Source of the DNA: Gorillibacterium timonense | GTDB taxonomy: Bacteria; Bacillota; Bacilli; Paenibacillales; NBRC-103111 | Length of the DNA: 64,000 nt | Assembly (NCBI RefSeq): GCF_001457415.1 | Contig: NZ_LN881724.1 | Span: forward strand, 1 to 64,000 | Reading direction: 5' to 3' | Part shown: one piece after another, positions 8,482 through 17,761 of the stretch | How the letters are laid out: each line of letters opens with the position of its first letter | How positions within the stretch are numbered: the stretch's first letter is position 1 | Program-made: the position numbers and the translations under genes | Notes under the pieces: model-generated | Seen by the model: the letters and a program-made list of their open reading frames with translations, nothing else | What the model was told of the DNA's origin: nothing | Databases searched by the model: none

Positions 8482-9825
8482 ATGGGGAAGTATTTTGGAA
8501 CGGATGGGGTCCGCGGGGTTGCTAATGCGGAGCTGACTCCAGAGCTTGCTTATAAAATCGGCCGCTGCGGCGGTTACGTCTTGGCGGGAGGGGCTAAGCG
8601 TCCTCAGGTCGTCATCGGCCGCGATACCCGCATCTCCGGTCACATGCTGGAGGCGGCGCTGGTTGCTGGTCTTCTGTCCATTGGTGCGGATGTTATCCGC
8701 CTTGGAGTGGTCACCACCCCAGGTGTTGCTTATCTGACGCAAACCTTGGGTGCAGATGCCGGCGTCATGATCTCGGCTTCGCATAACCCGGTGGAGGACA
8801 ACGGGATCAAGTTCTTCGGCGGGGACGGCTTCAAGCTGACAGACGAGACGGAGCTTGAGATCGAGCGGCTGATGGATGCTGAGACGGATGAGCTGCCGCG
8901 GCCGGTCGGAGGCGATCTCGGAACCGCCAGCGAGAATGCGGAAGCCAAGTTCCAATACATGGAGTTCCTTAAAACCACGGTGTCCTCGTCCTTCAACGGG
9001 TTGAAGATCGTCCTGGATTGCGCGAACGGTGCTGCTTATGAGCTGGCTCCACGCCTGTTCCGTGAGCTTGGAGCGGAGGTTATCGCCACCGGCGACGAGC
9101 CGGATGGCCGCAACATCAACAAGGGCTGCGGCTCGACTCACCCTGAGGCGCTTGCCGCCGAGGTGCTGAAGCACAAAGCCCATCTGGGCTTGTCCTTCGA
9201 CGGAGACGCCGACCGTTTGATCGCCATTGACGAGAATGGCGAAGAAGTGGACGGAGACTACATCCTCACCATCTGCGCCGATGCGATGAACAAGAACGGC
9301 AAGCTGAAGGAAGGTACGGTCGTTACGACCGTCATGGCTAACCTGGGCTTCTTCAAGGCAGCCCGCGACCTCGGTTTGAAGACCTCCCAGACGGCGGTCG
9401 GCGACCGCTACGTCATGGAAGAGATGCGCCGCGGCGGCTACAACCTGGGCGGAGAACAGTCCGGCCATGTCATCTTCCTCGACCACGTGACCACGGGAGA
9501 CGGCATGCTCACCGCGCTGCAGCTGGTTGACACGCTGCTGCAATCCGGCACCAAGTCGCTCAGCGAATTGAAGCAAAAGATGCGCAAATTCCCGCAGGTG
9601 CTCGTGAATGTCCGCGTTGCCGACAAGTCGAAGCTGAAGGACAACGACGCGATTGAAGCGGCGATCGCAAGCGTGGAAGAGCAGCTTGGCGAGAACGGGC
9701 GAGTGCTCGTACGTCCCTCAGGCACGGAATCGCTCATCCGGGTTATGGCGGAAGGCCCGGACAAGGAACTGATCGAAGGGTATGTAAACGGGATTGTGGA
9801 AGTCGTGGTTCGCGAACTATCCTAG
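8482..9825 (+). CDS. glmM: Phosphoglucosamine mutase
   Basis: A 447-aa enzyme interconverting glucosamine-6-P and glucosamine-1-P for UDP-GlcNAc and peptidoglycan synthesis. The active-site phosphoserine is Ser100 in ISASHNP. The metal loop DGDADR lies at about 240-245 and the C-terminal phosphate-binding [12 protein letters not shown] is present. The start has GAAGGGAGAACGAAG upstream. It is third in the cdaA operon and ends at its own hairpin. Confidence 0.97.
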   Translation: MGKYFGTDGVRGVANAELTPELAYKIGRCGGYVLAGGAKRPQVVIGRDTRISGHMLEAALVAGLLSIGADVIRLGVVTTPGVAYLTQTLGADAGVMISASHNPVEDNGIKFFGGDGFKLTDETELEIERLMDAETDELPRPVGGDLGTASENAEAKFQYMEFLKTTVSSSFNGLKIVLDCANGAAYELAPRLFRELGAEVIATGDEPDGRNINKGCGSTHPEALAAEVLKHKAHLGLSFDGDADRLIAIDENGEEVDGDYILTICADAMNKNGKLKEGTVVTTVMANLGFFKAARDLGLKTSQTAVGDRYVMEEMRRGGYNLGGEQSGHVIFLDHVTTGDGMLTALQLVDTLLQSGTKSLSELKQKMRKFPQVLVNVRVADKSKLKDNDAIEAAIASVEEQLGENGRVLVRPSGTESLIRVMAEGPDKELIEGYVNGIVEVVVRELS

Positions 9826-9868
9826 TCGAAGATTTTATCGCGACATTCACTATCATCGGTTAAGATGG

Positions 9869-9903
9869 GACCCGACAAGCGCTTAGTCGCTTGCCGGGTC
9901 TCT
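9869..9903 (+). terminator. Probable terminator after glmM
   Basis: The stem GACCCGaCAAGCG / CGCTTGCCGGGTC is strong but the following T run (TCTTAG) is weak. Confidence 0.65.
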
Positions 9904-10118
9904 TAGCGTAAGGGGGTTATCCAAACCTTCATGATTTCCTTACATCTCGAAATCCTTTGAAGGAAAATTCACTGAATCAGGCAAGGATTGTTTCAGATGG
10001 CTGTCATTTGTGTTATTATTAGTTAATGCCCTACATAGAAGCAGCCGTGTCGCAAATGGGCCGGCCCGAATATGATGGGATAACAGTCCGAAATAGAAAG
10101 GTGGACAGAGAGCGAAGC

Positions 10119-10330
10119 AAGTAAGCGCCAGAACTTGAACGGAGCGGACAATGGGATATTCCCATACGTTCAAGTTGACGAGGTGAAGGTGTTCGGATTT
10201 TTCGGCGGGGACCTTCCGGTAGGCTGCATACCGAGAGTTGGAAGGCAAAGCGCCGTGGGCGACCGGGCGTACAAGATTCCAACGGCAGTGTTCTTTTGTG
10301 TTGCCAGAAACGGATGAGAGCTTTCGAAGT
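10119..10330 (+). ncRNA. glmS ribozyme/riboswitch
   Basis: The glmS leader holds the catalytic-riboswitch core. AGCGCCAGAACTTG marks the cleavage site (expected between A10124 and G10125), a hairpin arm CTTGAACG / CGTTCAAG follows, then GTTGACGAGGTG, TTTTCGGCGGGGACCTTCC and GGGCGACCGG match conserved core segments of the family. Binding of glucosamine-6-P triggers self-cleavage and mRNA decay. It lies about 480 nt upstream of glmS; the intervening leader (10331-10602) shows no further gene. The 3' boundary is approximate. Confidence 0.9.
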
Positions 10331-10602
10331 CGGTTGGGTTCTGTCCATCAGAGCCAGGCTTCAGTAAGCTGTCTCTGCATCTTCTTTTTCGAATTGAATC
10401 GAATTTTGGGGCATTCCGCCATTTGGGAGCTTTTCGTTTTCTATTGTCTTTTTTGCAAAAAGAGGAGTTCTGCTTCCACGAGCAGGAGAGAGGTCTCGGC
10501 CGTTCCGAGGGTTTTCTTGTGCTGCCTGGTGGGGAAACTTCCGCATTCATTTGAATCTTTGACAACCGCCTCGACGGGCGGAATACAGGAGGTCTGCATA
10601 CC

Positions 10603-12438
10603 ATGTGCGGTATTGTTGGATATATTGGCAATCGAAATTCTCAGGAAGTCTTGATCGAAGGGCTTAGCAAGCTGGAGTATCGCGGCTATGACTCGGCTGG
10701 GGTAGCGGTTTTTACCGATAAAGGATTGGAAGTAAAGAAAGCCAAGGGACGCTTGGCGAACCTGGAATCCCAGCTGCAGGATAGCCCGCTCAAGGGAACG
10801 ATCGGCATCGGTCACACCCGTTGGGCTACGCACGGTAAACCGTCGGACGTGAACTCCCATCCGCATCTCGATGACACGCACAAGTTCTCGGTCGTGCACA
10901 ACGGCATCATTGAAAATTACGCGACGCTGAAGGAAGAGTTGATCGGCCGCGGGCATGTTTTTGTGTCGCAGACCGACACGGAAGTCATCTCCCACCTGAT
11001 TGCAGAAGAGTACAAAGGGAACATTGTCGAAGCTGTACAGCGCGCAGTGCGGAAAATGCGTGGAGCTTATGCGCTCGGCGTCCTGACGGAGTATGAACCG
11101 GATAAGCTCATCGCCGTACGGAACGCCAGTCCGCTGATCATTGGCGTAGGCGAAGGCGAGAACTTCATTGGCTCGGACATTCCGGCGCTGCTCAACTATA
11201 CGCGCGACATCTACATCCTCAATGACGGCGAAATGGCCGTTTTGACACGGGATGGTGTCGAACTGTTAACGCTCGAAGGGAATTTTATTTCCCGGGAAAC
11301 CTTCCATGTCGATTGGGATCTGACCACGGCGGAAAAAGCGGGATTCGACCACTTCATGCTGAAGGAAATCCACGAGCAGCCGAAGGCTTACCGCGACACA
11401 ATGTCTGCTCGCATCAGCGAAGACGGCAAGCGCGTCGTGCTGACTCCGGCTGAGTTCGGCCTCAGCAAGGAAGAGATCAAGGACATTCACAACATTCATA
11501 TCGTGGCTTGCGGCACGGCCTATCACGCCGGTCTTGTCGGCAAATCCGTCATTGAAAAGCTTGCCCGCATCCCGGTAGAGACGGATGTCGCTTCCGAATA
11601 CCGCTACCGCTCGCCGATCATCACGAAGCACACGCTCGTGATCGTCGTCAGCCAATCCGGCGAAACCGCCGATACGCTGGCGGCTCTGCGCGAAGCGAAG
11701 AAAAACGGAGCTCGGGTACTCGCCATCACCAACGTGGTCGGTAGCTCGGTTGCTCGTGAGGCCGACTTCGTCATCACGACTTGGGCAGGCCCGGAAATCG
11801 CCGTTGCGTCCACGAAGGCGTACACGACACAGCTCATCGGGTTCTACCTGTTCGGTCTGTACCTGGCAGAAACGCTGGAAACCCAAACTCCGGAAGTAAT
11901 CGCCGAGACGATCGCGGCCATGAAGGCACTGCCGGAGCAAGTGGAAGCGATCCTGACCCAATCCGACGATATCAAGGCCATTGCCGAGGAAATCGCGAAG
12001 CATGAAGACCTGTTCTTCATTGGCCGCGGCCTCGACTACGCCGTCTCGCTGGAAGGCTCGCTCAAGCTGAAGGAAATTTCCTACATCCACTCGGAAGCCT
12101 ATGCTTCCGGTGAACTGAAGCACGGTACGTTGGCCCTGATCGAAGACAACGTTCCGGTCATCGCCCTCGCCACCCAGGAAGACCTGCTGGAGAAGACGAT
12201 CAGCAACATCCAGGAAGTCGTCGCACGCGGCGGTCACATCATCGGCATCGGCGAAGATGGCAACCCTGATTTCAGCCGCCATGTGAACCACCTGTTCACC
12301 ATCCCGCGGACGCTGTCTCTCCTGACCCCGGCCCTCGCTGTAGTGCCGCTGCAGCTGCTCGCCTACTACGCATCGATTGCCCGCGGCAACGACGTGGATA
12401 AACCCCGCAACCTGGCGAAGAGCGTAACGGTGGAGTAA
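10603..12438 (+). CDS. glmS: Glutamine-fructose-6-phosphate aminotransferase
   Basis: A 611-aa cytosolic enzyme making glucosamine-6-P from fructose-6-P and glutamine, the first step to UDP-GlcNAc. The N-terminal Ntn glutaminase domain starts with Cys2 (MCGIVGYIG) with YRGYDSAG and HTRWATHG motifs. Two SIS isomerase domains follow (CGTAYHAG, SQSGETADT, and ERG-like SYIHSEAYASGELKHG). The C-terminus is KSVTVE. RBS is AGGAGG at 10588-10593. It is controlled by the upstream ribozyme. An IS3 remnant begins 76 bp downstream, and no clean terminator remains. Confidence 0.98.
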   Translation: MCGIVGYIGNRNSQEVLIEGLSKLEYRGYDSAGVAVFTDKGLEVKKAKGRLANLESQLQDSPLKGTIGIGHTRWATHGKPSDVNSHPHLDDTHKFSVVHNGIIENYATLKEELIGRGHVFVSQTDTEVISHLIAEEYKGNIVEAVQRAVRKMRGAYALGVLTEYEPDKLIAVRNASPLIIGVGEGENFIGSDIPALLNYTRDIYILNDGEMAVLTRDGVELLTLEGNFISRETFHVDWDLTTAEKAGFDHFMLKEIHEQPKAYRDTMSARISEDGKRVVLTPAEFGLSKEEIKDIHNIHIVACGTAYHAGLVGKSVIEKLARIPVETDVASEYRYRSPIITKHTLVIVVSQSGETADTLAALREAKKNGARVLAITNVVGSSVAREADFVITTWAGPEIAVASTKAYTTQLIGFYLFGLYLAETLETQTPEVIAETIAAMKALPEQVEAILTQSDDIKAIAEEIAKHEDLFFIGRGLDYAVSLEGSLKLKEISYIHSEAYASGELKHGTLALIEDNVPVIALATQEDLLEKTISNIQEVVARGGHIIGIGEDGNPDFSRHVNHLFTIPRTLSLLTPALAVVPLQLLAYYASIARGNDVDKPRNLAKSVTVE

Positions 12439-12513
12439 GGCTCTTCTACTGTCTACACATCTGATTGTAATAAAGTCTGGAACCGTGATTACCCATCAAG
12501 AGCCGTCCTACAA

Positions 12514-12884
12514 TGAACTGAACCCCGTCAAGTAGACAATGGAAAATCAAAAATCTATGCGGCCTTAGTCCTGAATTCCACGGGACTGAGGCCGTTTAGC
12601 TTTTCCTGCAGCCTTTCGCTATTGTAAAAGGCGATGTATGCTTCGATATCCCTCTTCAATTGCTCAAAAGTCCCGTACGTGTTCAAATAGTACTTTTCGC
12701 TCTTCAATGTTCCCCAAAAGGACTCCATAGGCCCGTTATCGATGCATCTACCAACACGAGACATGCTTTGAATGAGCTTCCCCTGTTTCAACATCTTTTT
12801 AAACTGGAGGGACGTGTACTGGAACTCCCGGTCGCTGTGAAGCAGGGGGCACTTGCGGGTACGAACCGTAAAGTGTAAACCCAA
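12514..12884 (-). mobile_element. IS3-family insertion sequence remnant (right end)
   Basis: A terminal inverted-repeat-like sequence TGAACTGAACCCCGTCAAG (12514-12532), typical of IS3/IS150-group ends, is followed inward by the 3' third of an orfB transposase on the minus strand. The other end and the 5' part of the transposase are missing, so the element cannot transpose on its own. It marks the left edge of the accessory region. Confidence 0.8.
12555..12884 (-). pseudogene. IS3-family transposase OrfB, C-terminal fragment
   Basis: About 105 residues of the DDE integrase catalytic core remain. They include HSDREFQYTS (second Asp), the GRCIDNGPMESFW motif with Glu exactly 35 residues further (D-x35-E), and the family C-terminus YNSERLQEKLNGLSPVEF. 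The first catalytic Asp and the N-terminal domain are absent. In-frame sequence before residue 1 does not resemble a transposase, so the truncation is real rather than a start-codon issue. Confidence 0.88.
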
Positions 12885-13169
12885 GCTTAGCCACCAGGAA
12901 TTCGGCGAGTTATCCCGAGCGATTCGGATTGCCGATCGCTTTCATGTCCACCCTATCATACCGATAAGCGACAGAGATGCCGTTTTTTTGCGTTACTGGA
13001 TTTCTGGATGACGATTGAATGATTATCCTTTAGAATGAAGCTAATTGGAAGAAAATTAAATAGGCGACTGCCGAATGCATCGGGAGGCATCAAAGTCTGG
13101 TTGGACTTTGAAGGTCTCTTTTTTATAACCAATAATTTGCATGTATGATAAAATGTGAGGGGAAAGCCT
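12885..13169. other. Interval between IS remnant and recombinase pseudogene
   Basis: No gene recognised. A possible -10 (TATGATAAAAT, ~13143-13153) and a GAGGGGA ribosome binding site sit just before the recombinase start. Confidence 0.4.
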
Positions 13170-14049
13170 ATGGAAATAATTGTGACGAAACGGGATAACG
13201 AAACTTTAAGGGATTCGTTTCAGTAGTTACGATGCAAGGGGCATTGAACGAATCAGAAAGATCCCGGGGAGAAAATGGCTGCCTGAGGAATTTGTTTGAT
13301 CGATTCCCTTTTCAATCGGTAACGTCGAGCGGCTTCTGTCCAATTTCAAAGAATACCCTTTTCAGGTTGATGATGTCTTGTATGGAGAGTGTGATTCATT
13401 TAATAAATGCCTTTATTCCCGAACTGCGGGGAACATGATCAATACCCTTTTTCAAAAGGAGCTGATGAAGAAAGAATTGATCCTAAGAGGGTACAGCACC
13501 AAGACGATAAAAGCCTATTGCGGACATGTCGAAAGATACTTTTGCTATTTGTCTTCACTATGTGATCAGGGGGTCAGATTAAATCTTCAAGCCTATTCTT
13601 TGGCCCTATTGAATCAACCATTTTCGCACGCCTATGTGAATCAAGCAATAAGCGCGATTAGATTCTACTTGGAACATGTACTTCGGGAGAAGGAGACGGC
13701 ACCTTATATAAGACCAAAAAAAGAAAAGAAACTTCCCAACGTACTCTCCCTTAATGAAGTTATGAAAGTGATAAAGGCTCCGTCTAATTTGAAGCATAAA
13801 ACCCTCTTGTTTCTGGCTTATTCTTCAGGATTGCGCGTTAGCGAAGTGGTCCGCTTGCGACTCCAGGACTTTGATCAAGAACGGAAGACGCTGTGGGTTC
13901 GGCAAGGTAAAGGGAGAAAAGATCGGCTGACCCTTTTATCTCAAACCGCTTATGAAGTCGTGCAAGGTTATCTCCAACAGCAAGCGCCAACGACCTGGCT
14001 GTTTTCGGGTCAAATCGATGGACGGCACTTAACGGAACACTTTGCACAA
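13170..14049 (+). pseudogene. Tyrosine recombinase, frameshifted, stop-interrupted and 3'-truncated
   Basis: ATG 13170 (RBS GAGGGGA) opens MEIIVTKRDNETLR, then the frame shifts by one near 13222-13228 and continues YDARGIERIRKIPGRKW. A TGA at 13297-13299 replaces an expected Trp (EEFV-stop-SIPF), after which the frame stays open to 14091. The parts are an N-terminal IPGRKW-type domain, a SAM-like core-binding domain (STKTIKAYCGHVERYF) and the start of the catalytic domain with Arg I (SSGLRVSEVVRLR) and the beta-hairpin Lys (QGKGRKDR). The HxxR box and nucleophilic Tyr are gone: at about 14049 the coding sequence runs into the middle of an attC-like repeat. Between the two catalytic patches there is no IntI-specific insertion, so it looks XerC/D-like rather than classical IntI. 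It is at the head of the cassette array in the same orientation. Confidence 0.85.
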
Positions 14050-14164
14050 AGAGGCATTTCCAGGAAGAGGGATCAGCAGACAACCCTGTGAGGCTAAGTG
14101 GCGGAGCCACCCGGTCCTGGTGGACCTTAAGCCTCTCGGGTTCGTGAATACAAGAACGTTATAA
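14050..14164 (+). repeat. Half attC-like site (right half only), head of the array
   Basis: From GAGGCATTTCC onward the sequence aligns with the right two-thirds of the other sites: ATCAGCAGACAACCCTG, the stem GAGGCTAAG / CTTAAGCCTC, an inner hairpin GGTCCtggtGGACC, then TTCGTGAATACAAGAAC and GTTATAA. The left arm (NNNTAACACCGTATTC) is missing and is replaced by the recombinase coding sequence, marking a deletion junction near 14049. Confidence 0.85.
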
Positions 14165-14203
14165 GAAATCGGCGAATACCAATCAAACGAATACTGAAGT
14201 GAG

Positions 14204-14692
14204 GTGACTTACATTAAATTCACTTCTGAAAACACGTTGGACCATGTTTCATTACATGATTGTGTAATTTATGCAATTTCATTCAAAAATCAGAGTTTGT
14301 CTGTTCTCTTTGAACACATAGATGTCTTATCTACTCATCCAAGAAACAATACTGGCAAAGCGATGTACACAGGGAAGGCCATACTTAAGTTCATTGACTT
14401 TGAAATCTTGGAATCATTTTTATATGATACTTCCGAAATTGAGGGTAAGAAGAGAATTATTGTAGAAGGTGAAGTTCAGAAGAGAGTAATAGATATATCA
14501 GAATTATTGATTGATTTTGAAGTGCTGAAGAATGAAGAAGTACAAACACAGGACAATTATTGTATTCATAGATTTGATGGATCAACATCTCTTAAGTACA
14601 ATGCCGATTTTGGATATTGGATTATCAAGTACAAGACACTGATCATCGAATGGGACGAGTTAATAGATACCGCATGGTTTGAAGATAGATAA
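14204..14692 (+). CDS. Cassette 1: protein of unknown function
   Basis: Up to 162 aa, soluble, acidic, mixed alpha/beta by eye; no motif recognised. GTG 14204 lies inside GAGGTG, which looks like the ribosome binding site itself, so the real start may be ATT 14213 six bases after it (IKFTSENTLDHVSL). AT-rich codon use differs sharply from glmS. The gene fills the cassette, ending 39 bp before the attC-like site. Confidence 0.6.
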   Translation: MTYIKFTSENTLDHVSLHDCVIYAISFKNQSLSVLFEHIDVLSTHPRNNTGKAMYTGKAILKFIDFEILESFLYDTSEIEGKKRIIVEGEVQKRVIDISELLIDFEVLKNEEVQTQDNYCIHRFDGSTSLKYNADFGYWIIKYKTLIIEWDELIDTAWFEDR

Positions 14693-14731
14693 GAAGATAA
14701 CATTTTTAGTATTTCAAGGAGTCTCCGACAT

Positions 14732-14895
14732 CTTATAACACCGTATTCCCGCTGTGAGCCTTGCGGCTCTTGGTCTGCCCGAGGTTTTTCGATGGAGTGA
14801 TTCAGGCAGACAACCCTGCGAGGCTAAGTGGCGGAGCCACCCGCTCACTACGTTCGCTTAAGCCTCTCGGGTTCGTGAATACAAGAACGTTATCT
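14732..14895 (+). repeat. attC-like site 1
   Basis: The left arm TTATAACACCGTATTC pairs with the right arm GAATACAAGAACGTTATCT. The inner parts are GGTCTGCC / GGCAGAC, GAGGCTAAG / CTTAAGCCTC and GTGGCGGAGCCAC. Predicted exchange point is G14889^TT. Confidence 0.82.
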
Positions 14896-14970
14896 GAAAT
14901 CTCCGAGTGCAAAACCTGAAATCTTCAACTTCATCCAAATTGGGAAATTCAATAATATGGGGATGATTCT

Positions 14971-15522
14971 TTGAATTTATATGTAGCCAGACATGGTCAG
15001 ACTGAATGGAATTCTGAAAACCGAGTTTGTGGAATAACTGAGGTGCAATTGACTGATAGAGGCATTGAACAAGCTAAAGAATTATCAAAAATAATAATTG
15101 AAAAGCAAATAGATATCATAATTTCTTCTCCATTGAGTAGAGCAATAAAGACAGCAGAAATAATCTCTAGAGAAATTTGTAAAGACATACTGATTGATAA
15201 CAGGTTAATTGAACAGAACTACGGGGTATTTGAAGGTGTGATTCGAGATCGTGAAGACTTTCAAATAGCAAAGAAGCATTTTCCTAGTAGACTATCTGGA
15301 GGCGAGTCACTTTTACAAGTAGCACAAAGAATTTATAACTTACTTGATGAAATCAAAGAAAAATACATAAAACAGAATGTTCTGATTATTACTCATGGTG
15401 GTGTCTGTAGAATTATTAATACTTATTTTAATGAACAATTGAATGAAGAGTTTTATAAATTCCACTTAGGAAATTGTGATTTGAAAGAATACCATTTTGG
15501 CGAATATCAATTAAGAGATTGA
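14971..15522 (+). CDS. Cassette 2: histidine phosphatase family protein
   Basis: A 183-aa member of the phosphoglycerate-mutase-like (histidine phosphatase) superfamily. The catalytic motif ARHGQTEWN lies at residues 6-14, SSPLSRAIKTAE carries the phosphate-binding Arg, and the second His is in ITHGGVCR. Substrate unknown; small sugar phosphates or nucleotides are typical. The TTG start follows GGGGATGA. A nearly identical copy is in cassette 9. Confidence 0.88.
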   Translation: MNLYVARHGQTEWNSENRVCGITEVQLTDRGIEQAKELSKIIIEKQIDIIISSPLSRAIKTAEIISREICKDILIDNRLIEQNYGVFEGVIRDREDFQIAKKHFPSRLSGGESLLQVAQRIYNLLDEIKEKYIKQNVLIITHGGVCRIINTYFNEQLNEEFYKFHLGNCDLKEYHFGEYQLRD

Positions 15523-15548
15523 CAGTATTTCAGGAGGTCGGAGACTTC

Positions 15549-15710
15549 ATATAACACCGTATTCACGCGGCGGGCCTGACGGCCCTTGATTCGCCCGAGG
15601 GGAGAAGTTCTAGGAAGTACAATCAGGCGAATAACCCTGCGAGGCTAAGTATTCGACCCGGCGCTCCGCTCCTTAAGCCTCTCGGGTTCGGGAATACGAC
15701 AACGTTAGGT
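15549..15710 (+). repeat. attC-like site 2
   Basis: Left arm ATATAACACCGTATTCACG, right arm GGGAATACGACAACGTTAGGT. The stem GAGGCTAAG / CTTAAGCCTC is kept, while GATTCGCC / GGCGAAT replaces the usual GTCTGCC / GGCAGAC pair. Exchange point G15704^TT. Confidence 0.82.
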
Positions 15711-15779
15711 GAAATTCTATCTAGGGCTTTTAAAACAATAGGTGATACAATGAAATCAAAACTTTAGGAGGGATCAAAC

Positions 15780-16022
15780 ATGAAATGGCAAGAAGTTCAA
15801 AGTATCTATCCAAATCAATTTGTAAAGTTTGAAATCCTTCATTCAGAAGAGAAAGACAATCAAGAAATCATAGATGAAGTTGCAGTTATTGGTCCCGTTA
15901 AAGACGAAGAAGCAACTCGAGAGCTATTGAATAGCAAAGAAAAAACGCTTGTTTATCATACCTCTAAAGATCAAATTATCGTAAAGATCCGCAAGAACGT
16001 TGGTTTAAGGAGATCCTTATAA
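15780..16022 (+). CDS. Cassette 3, first gene: small acidic protein, partner of aspartyl protease
   Basis: 80 aa, soluble, rich in Glu/Lys, starting MKWQEVQSIYPNQFVKFEI, with RBS TTTAGGAGGG. Function unknown. It ends immediately before the ATG of the retropepsin-like gene, so the two are translationally coupled and moved together as one cassette. The pairing suggests a partner or substrate role; that is inference. Confidence 0.75.
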   Translation: MKWQEVQSIYPNQFVKFEILHSEEKDNQEIIDEVAVIGPVKDEEATRELLNSKEKTLVYHTSKDQIIVKIRKNVGLRRSL

Positions 16023-16403
16023 ATGCGAATCGAATACAAGGATGGATTACTTTTTACTGAAATATCCATAGAATATAATGGACGAAAGAAAAAAATCAAT
16101 AATATTGTTATCGATACTGGAGCAAGTCATACATTAATCTCACAAGATGAAGTTGAAGATATTGGAATTAAAGTGACTTTGGAAGATGACATTATTACAA
16201 GTTATGGGATAGGTGGAAAGGAACACGCCTTTATTAAAACTGTACAGTCATTAGAAGTTGGGGAATACATTCTAAATGATATACCTTTAGATTTTACCTC
16301 TTTCAAGTATCACAATATTAATGGATTACTTGGACTTGATGTTTTAATCAATGGAAAATTCAATATAGACTTACACAACCTGAAACTACAACGTCTGCAA
16401 TGA
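16023..16403 (+). CDS. Cassette 3, second gene: retropepsin-like aspartyl protease
   Basis: 126 aa, the length of a single-domain retropepsin that would act as a homodimer. The catalytic motif is Asp31-Thr-Gly-Ala in NIVIDTGASHTLIS. The later hydrophobic-hydrophobic-Gly element of the family is INGLLGLDVL near residue 103. No signal peptide or membrane helix. The stop is about 48 bp before attC-like site 3. Confidence 0.82.
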   Translation: MRIEYKDGLLFTEISIEYNGRKKKINNIVIDTGASHTLISQDEVEDIGIKVTLEDDIITSYGIGGKEHAFIKTVQSLEVGEYILNDIPLDFTSFKYHNINGLLGLDVLINGKFNIDLHNLKLQRLQ

Positions 16404-16450
16404 AGATTGCAGATTTTTTTGTAAACTTTTCGATGGAGAGATAGAACTTC

Positions 16451-16614
16451 ACCTAACACCGTATTCACGCATCGCAGCCTGGAGGCTGCTCGGTCTGCCC
16501 GAGGCATTTTCGAAGAAGCGGATTCAGCAGACAACCCTGCAACTGGCTAAGTCTTCGACCCGGCGCTAACGCGCCTTAAGCCAGTGAGGGTTCGTGAATA
16601 CCAGGACGTTATGC
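16451..16614 (+). repeat. attC-like site 3
   Basis: Left arm ACCTAACACCGTATTCACG, right arm CGTGAATACCAGGACGTTATGC. The middle stem is CTGGCTAAG / CTTAAGCCAG, compensating the change from GAGGCTAAG / CTTAAGCCTC of other copies. The inner hairpin is GGCGCtaacGCGCC. Exchange point G16608^TT. Confidence 0.82.
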
Positions 16615-16643
16615 GAAATACCTGAAAGGAGTGAAAACCAACC

Positions 16644-17072
16644 ATCGATATTCAAATCATTGATGCAGATCAATCAAATACGAAGATCATGCATAGTAAT
16701 GGCACTCTTGGATATTGGGTTAATTATCGAAATTCCTTGGTTGAAGGATTTTGTTATTTCGTTCCATATAATGGTCGAACAATTGGGTTCATGAAGAATT
16801 ATTCAGTAGAGACAGATCAAGAGAAAGTAATCAATATTACTAGTTCAGTTATTGAGAATTACTCAATTTATTACAATGCTGAATTAGATACATATGAGGC
16901 AATAGGGAATATTAGTTTTATTAGTGATGATGAAGAAATAATAGTAGTTTCAGTTCAAGACTTGGAACTCAGTATTAGTAATGAGGAATATGACATTAGT
17001 AATATTAGAATAAATGATTGGGTAAAGATTGAGATTAAAGGATTAATATTTTGGGATGAGGGCATTTACTAG
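16644..17072 (+). CDS. Cassette 4: protein of unknown function, apparent non-AUG start
   Basis: About 142 aa, acidic and soluble. The frame is closed by TGA at 16632 and the only in-frame ATG (16689) is 58 nt after the ribosome binding site AAAGGAG. Protein-like sequence (IDIQIIDADQSNTKIMHSN) extends upstream, so ATC 16644 (12 nt after GGAG) is the probable start. No family recognised. Confidence 0.6.
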   Translation: MDIQIIDADQSNTKIMHSNGTLGYWVNYRNSLVEGFCYFVPYNGRTIGFMKNYSVETDQEKVINITSSVIENYSIYYNAELDTYEAIGNISFISDDEEIIVVSVQDLELSISNEEYDISNIRINDWVKIEIKGLIFWDEGIY

Positions 17073-17087
17073 GAAGTCAGGTACTTC

Positions 17088-17249
17088 GTCTAACACCGTA
17101 TTCCCGCTTCGGGCCTTTCAGCCCTCGGTCTGCCCGAGGTTTTTCGGAGAAGTTGATCAGGCAGACAACCCTGCGAGGCTAAGTGACGGAGCCACCCGGC
17201 AGCAAGCTGCCTTAAGCCTCTCGGATTCGGGAATACAACAACGTTATAA
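17088..17249 (+). repeat. attC-like site 4
   Basis: Left arm GTCTAACACCGTATTCCCG pairs perfectly in its inner part with right arm CGGGAATAC, a compensatory change relative to TTCACG / CGTGAA copies. The inner hairpin is GGCAGcaaGCTGCC. Exchange point G17243^TT. Confidence 0.82.
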
Positions 17250-17316
17250 GAAAGCAGCGAAACCCGAATTTTAAACCACTATTAAAAACTATCATTGAAA
17301 CCATAATAAGGAGAAA

Positions 17317-17715
17317 TTGATGAAACACTTTTATATTGCATCAAGTTTAAGAAATATAGAGAACGTAAAATTTGTATGTGAGAAGTTGAAGCAAGAGGGT
17401 TTTATACATTCGTATGATTGGACTCAGAATGAAAAAGTAACTTCAATAGAGCAATTAAAAGATATTGGAATGAAAGAGATGAATGCTATAAAGAAGTCTA
17501 GTTTTATTGTAGTTTTATTACCAGGAGGTAAAGGTAGTCATATTGAATTAGGAATTGCTCTTGGGAAGGGCATAAAAATATATTTGTACTCCCAAAATGA
17601 TGAGGCAAATGATATTGAAACGACAAGTACATTTTATCACTTGGATGGAATACACAAATGTAAAGGAACATTAGAAGAATTAATACAAGTTATATTGAAA
17701 GATCAAAAAATCTAA
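17317..17715 (+). CDS. Cassette 5: nucleoside 2-deoxyribosyltransferase-like protein
   Basis: 132 aa with the Rossmann-like fold signature of the deoxyribosyltransferase/DUF4406 group. The N-terminal strand is FYIASSLRN, followed by SSFIVVLLPGGKGSHIELGIALGKG, in which Glu of the HIELG segment is the usual catalytic residue. Possible role in nucleotide or nucleoside modification or salvage; the substrate cannot be told. RBS AAGGAG precedes the ATG. Confidence 0.72.
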   Translation: MMKHFYIASSLRNIENVKFVCEKLKQEGFIHSYDWTQNEKVTSIEQLKDIGMKEMNAIKKSSFIVVLLPGGKGSHIELGIALGKGIKIYLYSQNDEANDIETTSTFYHLDGIHKCKGTLEELIQVILKDQKI

Positions 17716-17761
17716 AAAAGACCAAAACATGCGAGGGTAATTCAAAGAAGTCGCTGACATC

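Noticed and set aside
12440..12510. GGCTCTT / AAGAGCC repeat after glmS as its terminator
   Set aside because: The arms are short, the loop is over 50 nt and there is no T run; it adjoins the IS end and is probably chance or a disrupted structure.
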